NCBI RefSeq assembly: GCF_001632365.1
Contig: NW_024468511.1
Location: 1,502,899-1,566,898 of the forward strand
Length of the DNA stretch: 64,000 bases
Source: Laetiporus sulphureus 93-53
Lineage: Eukaryota > Basidiomycota > Agaricomycetes > Polyporales > Laetiporaceae
Reading direction: 5' to 3'
Of the stretch, positions 58,346-64,000 are shown one piece after another. Both the position numbers and the translations under genes were made by a program. The notes beneath the pieces are model-generated. The model was not told the origin of the DNA. It did no database searches and was given only the letters and a program-made list of their open reading frames with translations. The first letter of the stretch is position 1, and the number at the start of each line of letters is the position of its first letter.

Positions 58346-60467
58346 CTAGAAGAACGATGGCGTCTTCCGACCAGTCCCCTTGTGTTGATCTTGAAGAGCG
58401 ACCTCACTACCATCGCAGACCACCTCCGTCGTGAGTGTGATGACCGCCTGTGCCGATTGCGAGTCCTGGCGAGTAGAGCGGTTGCTGCTCCGCGGTGAAA
58501 GGCGGAGGTATGTCGGCAAGTTGAAATGCTTGGAGAAGATACAGACTTACCGGAACCATGACGATTTTTGACGCTGTTCAGGGTCTAACGTATCAAGCGG
58601 AATGTCTTGCACGGACACCCCTGTTGAGAGGTTCGCTCTTGCGCTGTTCTCTCTGAGGTAGTGACGAGCATTGACCCTAACGACAGCTTGATCAGTTTTA
58701 ACAGTGTCGGAATGCACCTTGGCACATACATGGCCAGCAACGAATTGACATATGCTTTATGTAATGGGTCAGCAAAAACATCTTATGGGACCGCTGAGGG
58801 TTTAACATACCTTTACTTCCTGGAAAGTGGAAGATGGCCCATACGAAGTACGTGTCAGGAAGAGACACATACTACCGTCATTCGTAAGTCATCTTGTAGA
58901 CAGAGCAAACGTCAAGTTCCACGTACTGTACACAACTGGAAGATCTGCAACAAGCTGCCCACGATGGCTCAATATATTGTTTAGCAAATTCTTCATAGAC
59001 GTGGTTACTCACGTAGTCACGATGCCGCGATTGATCGCGTAGACCGTCAGTTTATGGACTAAGGTCTCCGTACTACGTAATCGAGAGCTCAGAGAGAAGA
59101 CCTGTCACATTGCCATAGCGACTTACTGCTTGAAACCAGTCCTCTCTCCACGCAAGATCAGCGTGAGAGAGAGTGTGATATAGATATCCGTGACTGATGC
59201 GGACACTGTTTGCAGTGATGCAGGTATCTGTGCGCAAACTCAATTCGAGGAAAAACATCACGCGTTCTGAAAAGAACACACTTTCGTCTGGACGAAAATC
59301 TCGGGGACTGCCCGATCAAAAGTCCTAAATGGCGATAGTTAAGAGGGGCCGATGCCAGTCGATGACATACAGAACTTACCCGAGATATACACTCGCTATT
59401 TCGATAAGGGCCACGAGAGAAGTTAGCGTCTCGCCAATAACGGGAAGGTATCACTTCACGAACCAAGACTGCAAGCTGGATGCAAGTGAGTAATTGAAAG
59501 AAGCGTCATTATCGTCGGACATACCACATGAAATGAGAGCAAATATCAACTGTCACGATATTTATCAGCATCAACATCAACCGAGGATCACATTCGCATA
59601 CCATCGTTATCGTAAGCGGTACTTGATACCACCGCTTCTGCAATACTAGTAGATCGACGATTTGTGATTCGCTCTAGATAGTTCGATGGTTCACTCACGT
59701 TTCCACACATTGCGCATATAGTAGCTATGACGGTTAAGTGTAAGCTGGGGTTCGAGGACTGCAGGGTGAGCTACTGACCATTGCACGAAAAGGACTGTGA
59801 TCGCCTGAGCTAGGCTTGAGTGAGCAAATCAATACATGAATTGGAAGGACTGACCGCGATTGCATATTCGGCCTGTATATCACTGTGAGGACATAGCTTC
59901 GACTGACGGAGGGAGCAGACTTACAAGGAAAGAACTGTGAGAGAATCTTGATTAGCAGTATTCTGACCATTGAAAGCAAATGATAGAGATTTTACTTTGA
60001 TAGCACAAAGAGCCCCAGGGGATTCCCGTGATCCGTTACGAGATATTCCCATATGACCTGAGAGCGCAAGTTAAGCTCTGGTTGATGAACTGATAGTAGA
60101 TGGCTCACCATCACTTCCACTATCGAGTTTGCGGTGTCCATGACCCTTGGTAATAATCAATTCAGCCTGAAACCTGAGCGCATCGTAACGAATGACAAAC
60201 CATAACCAGGCGACCTACAGGCAGATTGTAAAGCACACTAGATATGAAATGATGACGCAAACGTACCATGGCTTTCAAATACCATCTGTCCTGCCGATAC
60301 TCCCAGTAATAGAAGAGCACTTGGGCATTGGTAATGCCATAGAATCTATAGGGCTACGCCTAAACATCCTGCACGACTTTACGAAGGAATACATACGTGA
60401 TCGAAAATAGGATACCAATGAAGAAGCTCCCTATGCTGGGGTCGAGTCCTAGATTAACACCGGTCAT
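58346..60467 (-). CDS. DUF6534-type multi-pass membrane protein
   Basis: Many short exons join from ATG 60467: MTGVNLGLDPSIGSFFIGIL (first TM), FYGITNAQVLFYYWEYRQDR and WYLKAMVAWLWVMDTANSIV (TM2-3), VIWEYLVTDHGNPLGLFVL, then AEYAIAVSITVLFVQWSVAH-like segments and YYMRNVWKRWYQVPLTITM. The cytoplasmic tail has VNARHYLRENSARANLSTGV, SVQDIPLDTLDPEQRQKSSW and ends GRKTPSFF-TAG (58348-58346). The order GxxLxGxxxxxxLYGixxxQxxxYfxxYxxDxxxxKxxV...DTxxs matches the Agaricomycete-expanded DUF6534 family, presumed seven-helix plasma-membrane proteins without known ligand. Some of the middle exon borders are uncertain. Confidence 0.7.
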
Positions 60468-61531
60468 GATGGCAGGGATGGAACGGACGGGTTTCCTCGC
60501 TGGGGTTGCTAGAGAGCTAGAGAACTGCTATATGGCTGGAAGCGGCACGTCGACAACAAGCGTTAGAGTCATCTCGATCGTATATGAACTCCAGACGTTT
60601 CCGCAGAATTTCGCGATTTGCATACGAAATTGGGGGCGAAGAACCGGATCAGAAAAAAAAATAGTTCGGCAGCAGTACAATAAAACCAGAGAGCTCATGC
60701 GAGCCATGTGATCGGAATTACGATAAGAGCTGACCAGGGGTTTGCTATATATCGGTGGCAGGTTGCACCAGCTTCAAGTTCTCGTCCTTGCCTCAGAGTG
60801 CTTTGACAGTCGAGAGAAAGTGCGTAGAAATCGGCGTGGTGAGGTTTTTTCCTACCGGCGGCTAATGATCAACGCTCAGCTGTCTCAGCCCATTACCAAC
60901 GCGCATTGCCAACGAGCTTTTAATCGGTTGATAAATGACAACCGCAGTAATCGTGCAGATCGAAGCAGGGCTTGCAGTTGAGGTCGTCGCTTGCCCATAG
61001 CGCGAGATTACATGAACACACGTCACCAACAAGCGCAAGCTCGAGCCATAGCCGCACACTGAGCCTCGTGGTTCCAGTTGATGGCCAAAAATGAGACATC
61101 CCGAACCCCAAATCCAATTGACCTGGATGCCTCTAGACGGTATGCTTCCTGAAACTTCTCCCTGGCCGATTTGCTCGTGCGAGCTTGAGAGTTTTTGCAA
61201 CTCCTTCGGGCCGTCCACATAGTGAAGTCCGCTATTCCGAGCCCGTCCCTGCCCGTCCGCGCGGTTAAACGCCCAGCACGTTGCATGGCGACTCCGCCAA
61301 GCGGTCGCGCAGGAGATGCGTCCCTTGCCTCGTCGCGGGACCGCTTCACTGTGGCGGCAGATTGAGCGGGTACCTGCGCACTGAAACGCCACGTGTCAAA
61401 ACGATCTAGTCTCGTAATAGCAGCCCAGCTTGGAACCCGAGCGGCTATTGCGCCTTCCCCCAAGTCCGGTATATCATGATGGCTCGCGAACGTGGACGTG
61501 CATTTGCTGCAGCAACCCACACACACACAAC
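60468..61531. other. Divergent intergenic region, DUF6534 / aldehyde dehydrogenase
   Basis: About 1.06 kb between divergent start codons, presumably both promoters. A poly-A run at 60652-60662 and a CA repeat at 61518-61529 directly before the dehydrogenase start are the only simple features. Confidence 0.5.
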
Positions 61532-63937
61532 ATGTCGCAGACTTTGTCCTACACCCCTGTCGACGAGATTCCTCAAGTGAGCCCCCCCCGGGACAGGTTG
61601 ATCGTTACTGAAACCTAATGATACCGCAGATCCATCAGGATTTGCGGAAGGCATTCATATCTGGCAAGACCAAGTCAATTGCGTTTCGCAAGCAGCAACT
61701 TTTGAACCTATGCTACCTCCTCGAGGACAACTACGATCGCTTCAAGCAAGCATTTGCGGCTGACTTAGGGCGGCCGTATGAGGAGTCAGAACTGTGCGCC
61801 ACAATTTGCATCTTCTGCGCGAATGATATATTCATCGAATATTTTTTTATAGCCTGGAACTCAATGGCACGCTGCTCGAGCTCAAGGAGACCTATGACAA
61901 AGTGGAGGAATGGGCCTCTCCAGAGAAGGCTCCGTTCAACATGCTTTGGTTCGCCATGTCGCCGATCACTAGGAAGGAACCCAAAGGCGTTGTTCTGATT
62001 ATCAGTCCCTTTAACTACCCCGTCTACCTCACACTATGCCCGCTGGTTCGTGCTCGTCGCTACAGACAGGACATCGAAGCAGAAACGCTGACGTACCACG
62101 TATATAGGCTGGTGCTATCGCAGCTGGAAACACCGTAATGCTCAAGCCTTCGGAACTGTCGGAGGCCACTGCGGCTCTTCTGACCGAGCTATTGCCGAAG
62201 TATCTTGACCCGGAGCTGTACCGGGTCGTCAATGGTGCTGTCCCAGAGACGACAAAGGTACGTTTGAAGTACCACGGAGCGGCTAGCAGCCGATCGTTTA
62301 CACATTTGGTCAGATTCTCGAGCTTCCTTTTGATCACAGTGAGTAGTCTCCAAGCACCAAGCTTACCAGCAGTGCCTGAAAGTTGCCGCGCAGTATTGTA
62401 CACCGGTAATGGCCGCGTAGCCCGGATCGTTCTAGCCGCAGCGGCCAAGCACTTGACACCAGTCACGACTGAGGTACGTCCGCTGTACTGCTTCCAGTCT
62501 AGCTCAGCAGTCGCTGATTCTATCTAAGCTCGGAGGTGAGTAGACTTGCCCTATTTCAGTGGTCTCCGCAGCCGACCCGCGCATCTAGGCAAGAGTCCAT
62601 GCGTCATTGACCCTCGTTGCGATATCAAGACCGCTGCAAAGAGAATCATGTGGGGCAAGCTCGTCAACGGCGGCCAGGTGCGTCGGAGCGGTCCCGAATA
62701 TCTTCGTAACAAATGCTTAACTTCATCTAGCTTTGTCTCTCCCCGGACTACGTTCTCGTGCCCGATTGGTTCCAAGATAAGTTTGTCGAGGCGCTCAAAG
62801 ACGCGTATGTGGGAGTTACCCTCAATCTGTATAGCCCGCCTGACACCTATTTGCAGATACCACGAGCTTCATCCTGTCGATCCCAAGGAGTCTGGCCTGG
62901 TCTGTCGCATGGTCAACGAGCGCCACGCAATACGCGTCAAGAACCTCATTGACAACACCAAGGGTACGATCGTCTTCGGTGGTGAAGTAGACGTCGCGAC
63001 AAAATATGCCGCGCCCGCTCTTATCAAGAACGTCAAGGGGGATGATTCTCTCATGAGCGAGTCCGTGTTTTGCTCCTCATTGAAGCCGCGTTTGCTGACG
63101 TGCAGTTCTATCGTCGTGCAGAGAGATTTTTGGTCCTTTCTTGCCTGTGATACCTGTAAAGGACGTCGATGAGGCGATTGAATTCATTAACGAGAGGTGA
63201 GTTCTAGTGCTTCAGAGTGAGACTTGTACTGACACAGTGTCGCAGGGATCACCCTCTAAACATTTATGTCTTCTCCAACGATCCAGCCTTCAAGGCCAAG
63301 GGTACGCGTTTTCACCCCGTCAGCGCTCTCATTAAGTATTAAAGTCAGCTCGACAGTGTTCGATAACACCCAAAGTGGCACAGTTGCGGCGAATGACACT
63401 ATTCTTCACGTCATGGGTTAGTGGCAAAGGCCCATCCAGTGCTTGTTTCTGACACACTCCGCAGCGTATGGCGTTCCATTTGGCGGAGTCGGACCTAGTG
63501 GATGTGAGGTCACACCAATCCTTCACTCCGTGCTGCACTGACGAAGCTTCACCTAGCTGGCTTCACCACCGGAAAGTATTCGTTTGAAGTCTTTACGCAC
63601 CTTCGATGCCAGATGGACAACCCCAGCTGGTACGTACATTGTCCTCCCTCAATTACTCTTTCTGACGCACAGCTACCCCAGGATCGATCCGGCGCTCATG
63701 GCTGCGCGGTATACGCCGTTCAAGGTACAGCATTTCCTTCGTTCGCCCTGGAAGGCGGTGTTAATTCCCCGTAATCAGCCCAGACCGCTGGCCTTTCTCA
63801 ACATGCTCTTGCACCCTCGTTTGCCGCCTCGCAACGGCGGCAGGAGCGTCGCGCAAAAACTCAGCCTGGGCTTCATCTTGGCGCTCACCGCAGCCTTATC
63901 CGCGTACCTCGTGCATGCGGTGAAGAAGGCCGCATAG
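61532..63937 (+). CDS. Fatty aldehyde dehydrogenase, C-terminally anchored (Hfd1-like)
   Basis: NAD(P)-dependent class-3 aldehyde dehydrogenase that oxidises long-chain aldehydes to acids, expected on ER, mitochondrial or lipid-droplet membranes. Exons join in frame from ATG 61532 ([13 protein letters not shown]): [96 protein letters not shown], the Glu motif [14 protein letters not shown], the catalytic Cys in [52 protein letters not shown] and [13 protein letters not shown]. The last exon ends with a hydrophobic tail ([18 protein letters not shown]) and KKAA, as in tail-anchored Hfd1/ALDH3A2. About 530 residues; active-site residues all present. Confidence 0.92.
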
Positions 63938-64000
63938 AGACGGGGTCTTCCATCTTTCTTCGCGGTGCCTTATGTGATATCTGTCCTGGGTTGGAAGTCC

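Noticed and set aside
60862..61526. Overlapping minus-strand frames upstream of the aldehyde dehydrogenase
   Set aside because: No intron structure, no recognisable motif and they lie across the divergent promoter; treated as chance frames.
1..64000. CRISPR array, bacterial operon or phage content
   Set aside because: Introns, gene families and repeats are all eukaryotic; the direct repeats found are minisatellites or transposon parts without spacer structure.

Overview
The window looks like nuclear DNA of a filamentous basidiomycete, most likely a wood- or litter-decaying Agaricomycete. Almost every gene is cut by introns of about 45-60 nt with GT-AG (once GC-AG) borders and fungal branch sites. 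The gene set fits: cytochrome P450s, GH12 and GH35 glycosidases, a DUF6534-type membrane protein, Ssr4, and an Agaricomycete-type tnp2 (CACTA) transposase. All gene models were spliced by eye from reading-frame continuity.

Left arm (1-25.2 kb), host genes: a truncated protein kinase (-), a small mitochondrial-type protein (-) divergent from a Fic/Doc-domain gene (+), Ssr4 of the SWI/SNF and RSC remodellers (-), two tandem P450s (+), a secreted GH12 endoglucanase (-), the 51-kDa flavoprotein subunit of complex I (+), and an F-box/LRR-like gene interrupted by stop codons (-). Intron 1 of the Fic gene holds a 2.65-kb inverted-repeat element.

Middle (25.2-51.9 kb), a transposon island: a decayed tnp2 transposase and several accessory ORFs of mobile-element type, a WD40 gene, an HNH-like gene, a three-KOW/Spt5-like gene, two copies of a large fold-back repeat with GAGGACAAY minisatellites, an LTR retroelement with a perfect 5-bp target duplication straddling an assembly gap (N's 27369-27963), several blocks of a ~170-bp tandem repeat, and tRNA-derived fragments. 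Most island ORFs carry in-frame stops of the C-to-T / G-to-A kind, so much of it is probably dead.

Right arm (52-64 kb), host genes again: a multi-exon GH35 beta-galactosidase (-) with micro-exons of 8 and 12 nt, a seven-TM-like DUF6534 protein (-), and a tail-anchored fatty-aldehyde dehydrogenase (+).

GH12 and GH35 are secreted or membrane-anchored polysaccharide-degrading enzymes; the P450s and the aldehyde dehydrogenase are oxidative enzymes; NUO51 and Ssr4 are core functions. They do not form an obvious single pathway or secondary-metabolite cluster. I found no convincing new multi-gene system. The most unusual points are the intron-resident transposon that appears to supply the branch site of a Fic gene, and the Spt5-like KOW gene that recurs inside the transposon island.
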